Below are positions 24,404 through 35,300 of a stretch of 64,000 nucleotides of DNA, one piece after another. The DNA is taken from NCBI GenBank assembly GCA_003952965.2, contig CM025854.1, forward strand, positions 11,415,588 through 11,479,587. The letters run 5' to 3'. The translations under genes and the position numbers were made by a program. The notes below the pieces were generated by a model, which was not told the DNA's origin, made no database searches, and saw only the letters and a list, made by a program, of their open reading frames with translations. Origin of the DNA: Morella rubra (Eukaryota > Streptophyta > Magnoliopsida > Fagales > Myricaceae). Each line of letters starts with the position of its first letter. Position 1 is the stretch's first letter.

Positions 24404-25621
24404 TGTAAGTCCTAGATTAAGGCAACCCAAGAGGGGGGTGAATTGGGTTTCCAAACTTTTTCGCTTTTAACCCCCAAAACCGTGTTTGCAAAGTAAAGTT
24501 AATTTAGCACAAGTATATAGATGCGATAAGTAAATAAGTGCTAAATGTAAATAATAGGGATAAGAAGTAAACACGTGATTTTTAGGTGGTTTGGCAAACC
24601 TGCCTATGTCTACCCCTCAAGCTCCTTTACCGAGCCTTGAGGTTTTTCCACTATCTTCCAAATAGTGTACACTCTAGTTTCCGGGTGCTAGAGAACCTTA
24701 CAAGTGTTTTCCCGGGCTCAACACTCACAACCCAACCAAGCTTGAGATATACCCTCTCTAAGTTCTTCTTTAGTGAACAACCTCACTAACAGAATCACTT
24801 CTTTTGGATAGAAAGATTACAAGAATAAACTCTCTCAAAGAGTGGATATGAAAATGGAAAGCTCTATCTCTCTTGCTCACAGAATACCTCTTATGAGGGG
24901 AAAAATGGATAAATAGAGGATATGAAAGGAAAGTCTGGATTAAGGTATAAGAAATATGGGAAAGAGAAAAGAAATTTTTAAGAATATGATATATATGCTA
25001 AACTTCTGATTTGAGAGATTAGGAGAGATGAGGAAGGCTAACCAAGACTACCAAGCCGTACCCACATTGTTTCTAGTTAAGAATTTTACCCTTGTACCGG
25101 TCGACAGCTTCAGGGTTACCGTTATCCAACGGTCATATAGTCAGAGCTCAACGGATCTATTTCAAATCATAGACCGGTCGACCGCTTCACCAGCGGGTTG
25201 ACCTCTTCAACTTAAGCACATGATCCGGTTCTTTTAAAAACACGATTTTGGCCACTTTAAAACACCAATTTTAAAGACTAACTTCCCATAAGTATATAAA
25301 AGGTTTGGGAGTTGATTGGAGATGTTTTGAAACCATTAAAAACATTTTGATCTTCCAAGCAAAGGTAAAACGGTTTATGCACGTTTTGAAAGATATGCAA
25401 GTGTGTGATTCTAATCCTTGTCAAAAGTGAAACTAAGAGTTACAAGATTATACCCTATGGTCTTGAATCTTCACTTTTGAGCTCCTTGCATCTTCTTGAT
25501 CTTCAATCTTCTTGTCTTTGGCTCTTTGATAAAAATGTATTTGTCTTTGAAGATGTCTATTTTGTAAACTTAATTCATTTATTGAAATCATCAAAATATC
25601 GATTGTGAACAAAAGCCAACA
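24404..25621 (-). repeat. 5' LTR of the gag-only element (copy D)
   Basis: TG...CA ends on -, palindromes at 25096-25105 and 25172-25184, and the shared gattgtgaacaaaagccaac terminus. On - it is followed directly by the primer site. Confidence 0.85.
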
Positions 25622-25811
25622 TGGGTGTTATGCATAAGCCATGGATGATGAAGGTAGAGTTGGTTGATGCCATGCAAGATTAGATGCAATCATTGCTTGA
25701 CAATCACACTTTTAAGTTGGTGAAGTTGCCTAAGGGTAAAAAGCTTTAAATAATAGGTGAGTTTACTGGTTAAGCATGCAGGAAGATCACGCTTCACAAC
25801 CACGATACAAA
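25622..25811 (+). pseudogene. copia reverse-transcriptase start, middle fragment of the split element
   Basis: The short + segment reads as the N-terminal RT region of copia (Ala-Met-Gln-Asp, then Leu-Val-Lys-Leu-Pro-Lys-Gly-Lys-Lys), with stops. It links the integrase part ending at 20785 to the RT part resuming at 28037, and is bounded on both sides by inserted elements. Confidence 0.7.
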
Positions 25812-28036
25812 TGTTAAAGACCCCGGTAAAGGCCACCAAAACAACTCAACCACTCACCAAGTGGCTTACACACGACCATACCAATTGATCCTCCTAGATC
25901 ATTCTAAGTAATGCAAAAGCTCAAGAAAGTAGAATCACACACAAAGATGAAGAACTCTATAAGTTGTATTGAAAAAGATAACGTGGTCAAAGGATTATTA
26001 GTCATAATAATCACAAGATAAACATGACTAAACATTATTAGTCATTAGAACAACAAGATAAATCATCCAAAGGTTATTTGCCCAAGTCCGCCCAAGCCAA
26101 GAAGGTTATTAGCCTCCAAAGCCGAATATCCAAACTAGGGTAGTAGCCTAGAATGAATTCCAATTGAACAAGGTTATTAGCCCCAACCATCGAATAGCAT
26201 ATACGTGTCTATGCTTAGCCATAAGTCTCTCAAGCTCACGGGCTCTTCAAATCTCTAATCTCTTAAACTATCTAATGCGCCTAAGAGATGTCTTTATAGG
26301 GCTCCTTAGGCGCTAACCCTATCTCTAGATAGTTCAAAAATGCATCTCCTAGAGTTTAGGATTCTATCCTTAAAATTTAGGAAATTACATCTCTTATTCA
26401 AATATTCAAATAATTTAATTGACTTTCAAATCATCTCCCCAGAGTATAAGAATCTATCCCTAAATTCTAGGAGATTTGAATTACAAATCTTATTCACCTA
26501 ATTCCCTAGACTTCATCTCTAGAATCTAGGAGAATTGAATTCAAATAAAATTCAAAATAAAATAACTTCTACACAAGATAGACTTCCTTAAAATGGCGCG
26601 ACATTTAGAACCATTAGGATTTTTTGTCGCCGCCACCCTACACAGTGGCACCGGATCCAATAGATTTCTTCACTAGTCTCATGGCTTGTGTCGTGGATGG
26701 GTTCCTTTTCACCCTGCGCCTCACATGCCTTAACTTCTCTCATACCTTGACTTGGGTGTCTCTACTTTGGTCTCTATCATTCCTCCCTCCTTTAAGGTTG
26801 ACCTTGTCCTCAAGGTCTCTATTACAAGTCTTCTCCACTCCATCTTACTTCGGCTTCTTCAATCCTAAGGTTGCCAAATCGAATTCCTCCTCCACTTTCA
26901 TCACTTGGTTGCATCATAAAAGTAAGGGCATTGTCATCTTCTCTTGTGAACTTGGCAACAACCAAATAAAAGTCCAACTTGGGTTCTTACCAAATTGATG
27001 AACGAACCCCTACAAGGAATCAAACTCCAAACACCTCCAAACCAATCGCAATCCAATAATCCACAATCAGTAAAATGAACAAAGTTTTAAGTCTGCCCAT
27101 GTTTACTTTTTGAAGCGTAGATTTCTCAACAAAACTCCTCTCGATGAAAGCACAAATTTGTTAGGGACCCTGGCCAAGGCCACCAAAACAACTCAACCAC
27201 CCACCAAGTGGTTCGCACACTACCACACCAATTGATTCTCCTAGATCGTTCTAGGTAACACACAAGCTTAAGAAAGTAGGATCACACACAAAGATGAAGA
27301 ACTCCACAAGTTGTATTGAAAAAGATAATGTGTTCAAAGGATTTTAGTCCTAAAAACCACAAGATAAATGTGACTAAGGACTATTAGTCCTTAGAACCAC
27401 AAGATAGATCATCCAAGGGTTATTAGCCCAATTTCGCCCATGTCAAGAACGTTATTAGCCTCCAAAGCCGAATATCCAAACTAGGTACTAGCCTAGAATG
27501 AATCCTAAGTGAACAAAGCTTTTAGCCTCGAACACCAAATAGCATATACGTGCCTATGCTCAGCCACAAGTCTCTCAAGCTCACAAGCACTCCAAATCTC
27601 TAATCTCTTAATCTATCTAAAGCGGGCCTATGAGATGCCTTTATAGGGCTCCTTAGGCGCTAACCCTATCTCTAGATAATTCAAAAACGCATCTCCTAAA
27701 GTTTTGGATTCTATTCTTAAAATCTAGGAGATTACATCCCTTATTCAAATAATCTAATCGACTTTCAAATAGCCTTTCCTAGAGTTTAGGAATTTATCCC
27801 TAAAATCTAGGATATTTGAATTACAAATCTTATTCACCTAATTCCTTAGACTTTATCTCTAAAATCTAGGAGAATTGAATTCAAATAAAATTCAAAATAA
27901 AACAATTTATACCTAAGATAGACTTTCCTAAAAATTTCTACATTCAGCAACCATTAGGGTCTTTTGACGTTGCCTCCCTACAAGCCTTAGCTTCTTCCAT
28001 ACCTTGACTTAAGTGTCTTTACTTGGGTCTCTATCA
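25812..28036 (-). mobile_element. small non-autonomous LTR element (2.2 kb) inserted in copia RT
   Basis: Two similar segments, 25812-26779 and 27159-28036, are LTRs: on - they start TGATAGAGACC and end TAACA. The 379-base interior (26780-27158) has a polypurine tract on - (AAAGGAGGGAGGAA, next to 26779) and, next to the other LTR, a conserved AATTTGTGCTTTCATCGAG sequence in the primer-site position. There is no gag or pol. Flanking 5-mers acaaa (25807-25811) and acaga (28037-28041) differ at one base, consistent with an aged target duplication. It must have been mobilised in trans. Confidence 0.8.
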
Positions 28037-29210
28037 ACAGAGCCATACTAGTGGTTAAAGAATTTAGCTAAAGAAAAGGTATTGATTTTGATGAGATTTT
28101 CTCTCCAGTTGTGAAAATGCAATCCATTCGTGTGGTTCTTGGTTTAGCAGCTAGCCTAGGCTTAGAGATTGAACATATAGATGTGAAAACTGTTTTTCTT
28201 CATGATGACCTCGAAGAAGAAGGTTATATGGAATAGCTAGAGGGTTTCAAGACGAAAGGAAAAGATAATTATGTGTGTCGGCTAAAGAAAAGTCTCTATG
28301 GTTTGAAGTAGGCACCCAGATGATGGTACAAGAAGTTTGAGTCAATTATGGAAAATCAAGGTTACATGAAGACTACTTCTGACCATTGTGTATTTGCATA
28401 AATTCTCTAATGATAATTTTATTATTTTATTGCTCTACGTTGATGACATGTTAATTGTTGACAAAAACTCTTCAAGAATTTATAGATTAAATAAGCAGCC
28501 GAGTCAGTACTTTGATTTGAAGAATTTCGGGCTAGCAAAGGAAATTCTTGGTACTTGAATTTATTGATATAGGAAAGAGAAGAAGTTTTATATGTCATAG
28601 GAGCAATACATTGATAAGTGCTTGGAAGGGTCAACATGAACAAGGCTAAAGTGGTTAGCTATCCTCTTACTACTCACTTTAAGCCGAGCACCATGCAAAG
28701 CCCTTCTACAGATAAAAAGAAGGAAGATATGAAAAAAGTTCTATATGCCTTAGCAGTAGGAAGCTTGATGTATGCAATTGTCAGTATAAGGCTAAGCGCA
28801 ACTCATGCAGTTGGTGTAGTTAATCGTTTTCTTTCAAATCTAGGAAGAGAGCATTGGAATGCGGCAAAGCAGATTTTGAGATATCTTCGAGGTACTTCCA
28901 AGTTAGGACTTAGCTTTGAAAGTGACAAACCAATGTTAGCTGGCTATACAAATGCAGATATGGTAGGAGAAGTGAATTTACGTAAGTTTACTTTGGGTTA
29001 TTTGATCACTTTCTCAAGCGAAGCTGTTTCTTTGCAGTCGAGATCACAAAAATGTACTGCTTTCAAACAGTAACAATATATGCTATTTTGTGATAATCAA
29101 AGTGCTATTGGCAAACTCTACGTGTTTCATTCAAGATCGAAGCACATCGATGTGAGGTACCATTGAATTAGAGAGGCTCTTAATTACAAATTGTTAGAAC
29201 TTGAGAAGGT
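28037..29210 (+). pseudogene. Ty1-copia RT and RNase H, right part of the split element
   Basis: On + the RT core reads Phe-Asp-Glu-Ile-Phe-Ser-Pro-Val-Val-Lys, Asp-Val-Lys-Thr-Val-Phe-Leu-His and Leu-Tyr-Gly-Leu-Lys at about 28080-28320. The Tyr-Val-Asp-Asp active-site box follows at about 28437-28448, frameshifted from its surroundings. RNase H (28618-29073) has Gly-Ser-Leu-Met-Tyr-Ala and Ile-Leu-Arg-Tyr-Leu-Arg-Gly-Thr-Ser. The region ends with the His-Ile-Asp-Val-Arg-Tyr-His box near 29147-29166. In-frame stops near 28233 and 28308 and several frameshifts inactivate it. Confidence 0.83.
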
Positions 29211-29284
29211 TCACACCCATGATAACGGTTCTGATATGTTGATGAAGGTTCTTGAGACTTGCTGTTCGATGGTCGGCAAGGGAG

Positions 29285-30009
29285 ATTTATTGTGTGCATC
29301 CCGCCCATGTAGGGAGACCACACTAAAATTAGGAAGGAAAATTGAGTTCCGGCTTGTTCGTTTTGATTGAATTTTTGGGATTATTTTGAACCCATGTGTT
29401 GCATCCGTGAATTTAAAGGCGGAGAGATCTTTTCGTTTTTTCACTAAGTGTTTTTCAATTTGAAGAGCTGCTGCTACCGAAAAAGAGAGAGAGAGAGAGA
29501 GACTCTAAAAGTTCAGTTTTTGAGAGTTGCCCAGTTTTGATCAAAGCTTCTGATCAGCAAGCATATGTGGTCCAATTGTGCTGAAATTTGGCAAGCGAGT
29601 TCATGAATCTATCTAAAGTCTTGACGGTGGAGATCCTATTTGGATCATTCCGCTATTGTTTCTGGGCTCGTGAACAGTAACTCCGTTTTCGAGAATATCT
29701 CTCCATACTTCTGTGGATAGTTGTTTGCTGCCAAGAAAGGTTGTTTTCTTGAGATTGTTGATGATAGTTTACCTATAGTTATAATTAGATAAAACTCTTG
29801 TACTCCCATTATTGTTGATAACGGAGATTTTGGGTGATCTACAGTCCGGCCCGTGGGTTTTTTCCTTTTCCCACCGGCAAGGTTTTTCTACATAAAAACT
29901 TGTACGTGCTTTCTGTACGTGTGATTCATTTACCCCATTTTAGATTATATAATTTTCTACTTCATTAGATTCACACAAAAAAGGGCAAAGTTTTTGGTTT
30001 GCCCAACAA
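29285..30009 (+). mobile_element. probable 3' LTR of the split copia element
   Basis: A purine-rich AAGGGAGATT (29277-29286) sits just after the pol end, in the position of a polypurine tract. The following sequence has an (AG)n tract (29484-29503) and ends near CCCAACA at about 30009. No matching 5' LTR was recognised upstream of 18.9 kb, so the boundaries are estimates. The following bases tggcgctagaac resemble a primer-adjacent sequence, so this could instead be the 5' LTR of another copy. Confidence 0.45.
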
Positions 30010-30967
30010 CTAGGTGGCGCTAGAACGCCTTTGAAGTGATAAACTATTTAAGCTGCTTTGATTCTTTGAATAATCACCTACTACAGTTTTGGTCTCGTCC
30101 CTCCTAGTTTTAATCGGTGAATCCATGATTTGGATGACCATGAGAGAATAATCTATGATCACTTCCATAAGTAGTAAAAATATTTTTACTCCTTGGAGCA
30201 CAATTAATAAATTATAAAGCCGCAAATTTATTTTAATTTTTTTGGGAAAATTATCAGTATATTGAAGAGCCAGTACGAATTGAGCAAACCGGTTCTTTCG
30301 ATGAACATTCGCTAGAACCTAGCCAATCTTCCTGCTGATGAGATAATCCTGAATTCTCTCTTCTGACGTTAGAAGAATCGAACAACTACGAGAAAGTAAT
30401 CGAACAACACGAAATGCGCCTCTCTGCAAGAGTACCCAAATGTACAGAATCCTAAAATCTTTCATCAAAGGCCTCGAACAAGCATTTCTGATGCCCCCTT
30501 TTGTTTAGATTAATGAAGCTTTAGGATGACTCTATCAGAGCCGCTTTCGGTGGAACGTCGTAAATCATAAACAAATGTCTTCAAATAAGATCTTTAGCTC
30601 CTTTCGTTACCCTTTTTTGTTTTTTAGATTCTAAAATGACATGATAGGCCAGATTCTGGCGTCCTGCAGTGTGAGACTCTTGGGTTGTCTCAGCAAAGCT
30701 TCTGGAATCCATATGCATCTGCTTAACAGCAGCGATATACATTTAGATTCTCTTTAATTTATTGTCAATAGAATTTAGAGAGAAAAACACAATATGCATT
30801 AAATGTTATAAGGTCTAACACAAACAATATAGAGTGTCGTAGAATCTATATGTTATATCTGTCACATTTTCAATTCAGATGGTAAATTAAAGGACATCTG
30901 GATTTATTTTTATTCACAAAAGAAGTGTATCCGGTTTATAATTTTTTTTTTTTTGCTTTTATATTAT
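30010..30967. other. intergenic, nothing recognised
   Basis: No gene, RNA or mobile element that I can support. Confidence 0.4.
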
Positions 30968-31503
30968 AGATTAATTGCAATTTATCTCTTCAAACTACTA
31001 CTTGATTCTGAAATACTCTACAAACTTTAATTCGTTACAATTTACCCTCACAAATATATTTCTTGTTGTGATTTCATCCCTTAACCCACTAGATCCATTA
31101 AGTCAAATGGTTTTTTGTCTCATACAACGGGCACATGACATTCTCCTTACGTAAAAAAAAATATATTTACTTTCGTTTGAGTCTTCCCTAACTTTCTATG
31201 GTACTGCTAGCAATTTATATACCCAAAAAAATAATATGCATTTAGTTGATTTTTTTTTAATTAAAAGAGAAAGAAAGATAGACTCATTAGTATCGTGCTT
31301 ATCAAAATTATTTTTTCAGGTAAAGAGAAAGTCATGTGTTATTCACATGAGACGGAAATGTTCGACACAACAATTCTAAGAGATTAGAAGATGAAATTGC
31401 AACGAAAAATATAGTTTATAGAGGTGAGTTGTATCAAGTTAAAATTTATTAGAATATTTAAAAATCGGATGATAGTTTAAGGAATAAATTATAATTAACT
31501 CTT
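30968..31503. mobile_element. second fold-back MITE-like element
   Basis: The left arm (from agattaattgcaatttatc) and the right arm (ending ataaattataattaactct) are imperfect reverse complements over more than 100 bases. They share the order: Leader, 'cttcaaactac/cttaaactat', 'gtgatttcatc/gcaatttcatc'. The centre holds a purine-rich tract. Clear target duplications were not found, so the superfamily is open. It lies about 0.8-1.3 kb upstream of the callose synthase start codon. Confidence 0.6.
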
Positions 31504-32048
31504 TAATTATTCTACGATATATTTTTCAAATGAATTTTTAGTTTTTTATATGCATCCTATCCTATCACGACGTGGCAGTCAATGCCATACACAATTTTTT
31601 GTTTTTCTTTTCTAGTTTATATTATTTTTATGTATTTTAAAAAAGTTTATTGATTTTTTTTATTTTGTAATAATTTTATTTTGCTTACGTGGCATCATAA
31701 AACTTATTTGACGTTTTTAAATAAATTTTGCAACATGAACTTTGCAACATGTGTCAATTTTTTATTAGGGCTGAAGTTGCTCTCTATTATTTGTGGACGG
31801 AAGTTTAACAGAAAGACGATTTTGACGAGTCGTGAAAAACTTAAGACCTTCCTGATCAGTTGCAAAATTCAGGATGATTTCTTAAAAACAGGAGGACAAA
31901 AACGGTATAACACTTAAAAAAAAGGAAAAACAAAAAGCGTAGCACTCGTCTTCCGTTGTTTAATCGAACTTTGCGCGCCAAAAGCAACGAACACACAAAA
32001 GCTAAAGCATAAAGCAGAAGCAGCGGCAGCGCCACCACCACCACCACT
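31504..32048 (+). promoter_or_regulatory. probable promoter and 5' leader region of the callose synthase gene
   Basis: The AT-rich sequence turns GC-richer at about 31960. An E2F-like site TTTGCGCGCCAAA lies at 31970-31982. No convincing TATA box was identified and the transcription start is unknown. A CCA/CAC-rich stretch (32025-32047) probably belongs to the leader. Confidence 0.35.
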
Positions 32049-32384
32049 ATGACCGCGCTTTTAGTATGAAGCCGTCATTTCCTTTTGGCATTTAGTTCCT
32101 TTCTTCCTCCCGGAGCAATCTCTTACCCCACTTCTCTCCCAAAGTATCTCTCTCCTTTTCCTTGCACAAAAAGCACTATGAGTTTCGTCATTCCCACTTT
32201 TCTCGACACTCAACCAAGCCCAACCACAACCAGCAACAAAAACGACGAAGAAACTGTACTACAGTATTCGGGGAACCCGTTCAGGCAAGATAAAGTGTTA
32301 GCGGCGCTGAAGGTTTTGGACAGCTTTTGCCAATGGCGAGCACTAGCGGGACGAAGCCGCCCAGGGCTCCGTCTCGGCGGATGA
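32049..32384 (+). promoter_or_regulatory. upstream ORFs in the callose synthase leader, the last overlapping the start
   Basis: Upstream ATGs occur at 32049 (6 codons, stop 32067-32069), 32066 (9 codons, stop 32093-32095) and 32178 (68 codons, to 32384). The third has A at -3 and overlaps the main ATG at 32333 by 52 bases in another frame. If the transcript starts before 32178 it would compete with callose synthase translation. Whether these are in the mature leader depends on the unknown start site. Confidence 0.45.
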
Positions 32385-35300
32385 CGCGCCAGCTTACGCG
32401 CATGGTGGATATTCCGACCGAGGACACCGCCGTCGACGACAGCGAGGTCGTACCGTCGTCCATTGCGGCCATCGCGCCAGTTCTCCGCGTGGCCAACGAG
32501 ATCGAAAGCGAAAACCCTAGAGTCGCTTATCTCTGTAAGCCCTCACTTATTCATCCACTCACTCGCAATCTTTACTCTGATGACTGAAGGTGATTGTGGT
32601 GCTATTATATTTTGAAGTTCTACAGCCTATTAGAGCTCCGGTCATATGATTTTAATGATCTGCTTTTGTTCTTATTGTCTTGCGTGGGCCTTCTATCAAC
32701 TCGGTTTAACCGTGAAATCCATCAAACTGTTTGCACTATTGTGCCCTTCTTTGTCCTTTATATTATGTTTCATTCTTATGATTTCTAATCGTAGGCTGAA
32801 ACGTACATTATCAGCTATGTTGTCTGTGCTAAACTATCTACTCGGACCAGAACTTTAATCCCATGTTGTCACGTTTGTTGTTCTTACCAATTTGTTCATC
32901 ATTTTTAGTCGTGGTCTATCTGTTTTTTGATAAATCTCTAGCATTCTTGCTGGTTGAAATATGTATTAGGAACATTTTCTTTTGAATAGAGAAGTCAATA
33001 ATTTACTAAAAAATACTAGTGTATTGAGTGTAATACGATTCTATTCTTGTTCTACATTTGAGACAAGGAATGCTGAAACTAGAAATGCTCTTAAGTACTA
33101 CCCTGTGACTGATGGCATTGTGATAATTGAATCATTTGCAAACATGACAATGCTGTTGCCCCACAAATTGCTTCCGGTGCTTCTTTTCCTAATGTTTTGA
33201 AAAATTATCAATGGCGTATAATAGGATGTTGCAGAAATAGTAGATTCTAGATCAAGTCTACACTATTAGAATGGAATATCTACCTGCTAAACTTGATCGA
33301 TACAGGCAAGTACATTCTGTTGGTTGTTCTTAGATACCTATATGTTTGTAGTCGCAGTGTTTTGAACATGCAAAGTACCATGCATTCTAGTCAATGCACA
33401 TCTTCATAAGCTTGGCTGTAATTACAATAATCTTATTGCCTATATTTAGGCTTAGTGACTCACCTATTGACATTCTATATACGCTGACAAGGTAAAAGAA
33501 AAAATCATCGAAATCTTTTCCGATGAAGTTCACACGGTTGACTTAATGAGGATAGTATAAGACAAAAGTATTAAAGTTTCAGACACATGACATCAGAAAG
33601 GATGTGTATGGGATGGTGTTGTGCAGAGGTGAGGAGGATAAGTTGTTGTGGGAGGGCACTAAGGATGGTAATTTCTCCGTTAAATCTTTTTATGGTCTCC
33701 TTGTTGGTGGTAGTTCAAGGACTTTCCCTTGGCGGGGGATTTGGAGAACTAAAGTCCCCTCAAGAGTATCTTTCTTTGTTTGGGAGGCTACGCATGGTAG
33801 GATTTTGACTACGAATAATTTGAGGTGGCACGGTCTATATGTGGTGGATTGGTGTTATTTGTGCAAGGGGGATGGGGAATCTGTTAACCATGCGTTATTG
33901 CATTGTCCGGTGGCGAGAGGTTTGTGGACACATGTCTTTAGTATGCTGAATTTTCATGCTGTTTTGCTGAATTGGGTTGGGCGATGGTTGAGGATGTTTT
34001 GCTTTGTTGGGGAGGACGTTTAAGAATGTTCTAGCTAAGGCTATTTGGATGATGATCCCTTCTTGCATTTGGTAGACTCTTTGGAAGGAATGTAATAGGA
34101 GATGTTTTGAGGATTCTGCTGTGTCTTTGGAAATTTTGCAGGGTGGTGTGTTGGTTACCCTTTTTTATTGGGCTAATGCTATGTTAGCAGGCCCTTTTCT
34201 AGATTTTCAGGATTTTGTTAGTTTCTTTGTTTGTATGCTTTGATTTCTGTCAGTACAATCTTTGTACTGCTCTTTCTCCTTTCTTTTTTCTTAATATAAT
34301 TTACTTACTTATCAAAAAAGAAAATGCCATAACAAACAAAAGCCAAAGAAGATGTGTAAAACAGCTCATGCCTTGCTGTGACTACAACGGGAAGTTTTCC
34401 ATTTTTATCCTGCAAAAGTGACACACATGGAGCAGATGTAAGATCTAATGGAAGATTCCCATACTTAATTGAAAAAATAAACTGGAACACGCAATACGAA
34501 AGGCGATCTTACCACCACCTGAATATTTTATGTTGGGCGTGTTAATTTTGCCTTACATTACTGGTTCCAAAGCCTACAAGGAGGAGATTAGTTCTTGGAA
34601 AGGTGCGAAAGGATTCACGTAGCTGACTCCTATTGGATTGAGGCTCATTTTAGTTGGATTTTTGTCCTATGAGCATGCTACTCTGACGAGCTGTTTGCTT
34701 GTCTTCTTTTAGCAGTTTCTCCTTACTTTCGTCTTATACATTGCTTTTCTTTTGTCTTAAACCTTATTCTGATGACGATATTGCATAAAGAGATTCTGGT
34801 GACATATTGAGGATTGGAGGTTCTCTGACTGTCCCGCTGTTTTCTTTTCGTGTATGTGTGATGTTATTTGAATTAGAAGTATAATTCTGGAACTTCTGCA
34901 TTATATCATGTGAATCACCTGCTTTTGTTCGTATGAAAATAATTCTCAAGTGAGAAATCATGTCATAACAATGAATGGATAAGGAGCATTGAGATAATTA
35001 GTGCATTGAGATAATCACATAATCAGTTTTTTTATGCAGAAAGGATGAAAATACCTTTCAAGAGAGGAAAAAAAAAAAATGGTGTTCAGAATTTAAACTG
35101 TTTGTTCTTCACTTGGTACATAGTTTCGGAACCTTTTGTTTATGTTTCAAGCTGAACAGAGGGTGCTTATTCAGGCATATGTAGCCAAGGATATTCTTGT
35201 TTCTGACACCTTTCTATTATGTTCAATTAGGCCGCTTCCATGCATTTGAGAAGACACATATAATGGATCCAACATCAAAAGGACGCGGTGTTCGCCAATT

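Larger units (their letters stand above)
20786..25621 (-). mobile_element. gag-only Sirevirus-like LTR retrotransposon inserted in the copia element
   Basis: Two LTRs of the same family as the solo LTRs, in direct orientation (20786-22060 and 24404-25621), bracket a 2.3-kb interior. On - the order is 5' LTR (24404-25621), primer site TGGTATCAAGC next to the LTR at about 24390-24402, gag (about 24350-22870), non-coding spacer with polypurine tracts, and 3' LTR. No protease, integrase, RT or RNase H was seen, so it is non-autonomous or internally deleted. The LTRs differ by numerous substitutions and indels, so the insertion is not recent. Flanking 5-mers (gctat and tgggt) do not match, so the target duplication is lost or masked. 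Confidence 0.85.

Noticed and set aside
26624-26998. 124-codon + frame in the small LTR element
   Set aside because: It crosses the LTR/interior boundary antisense to the element and has no known domain.
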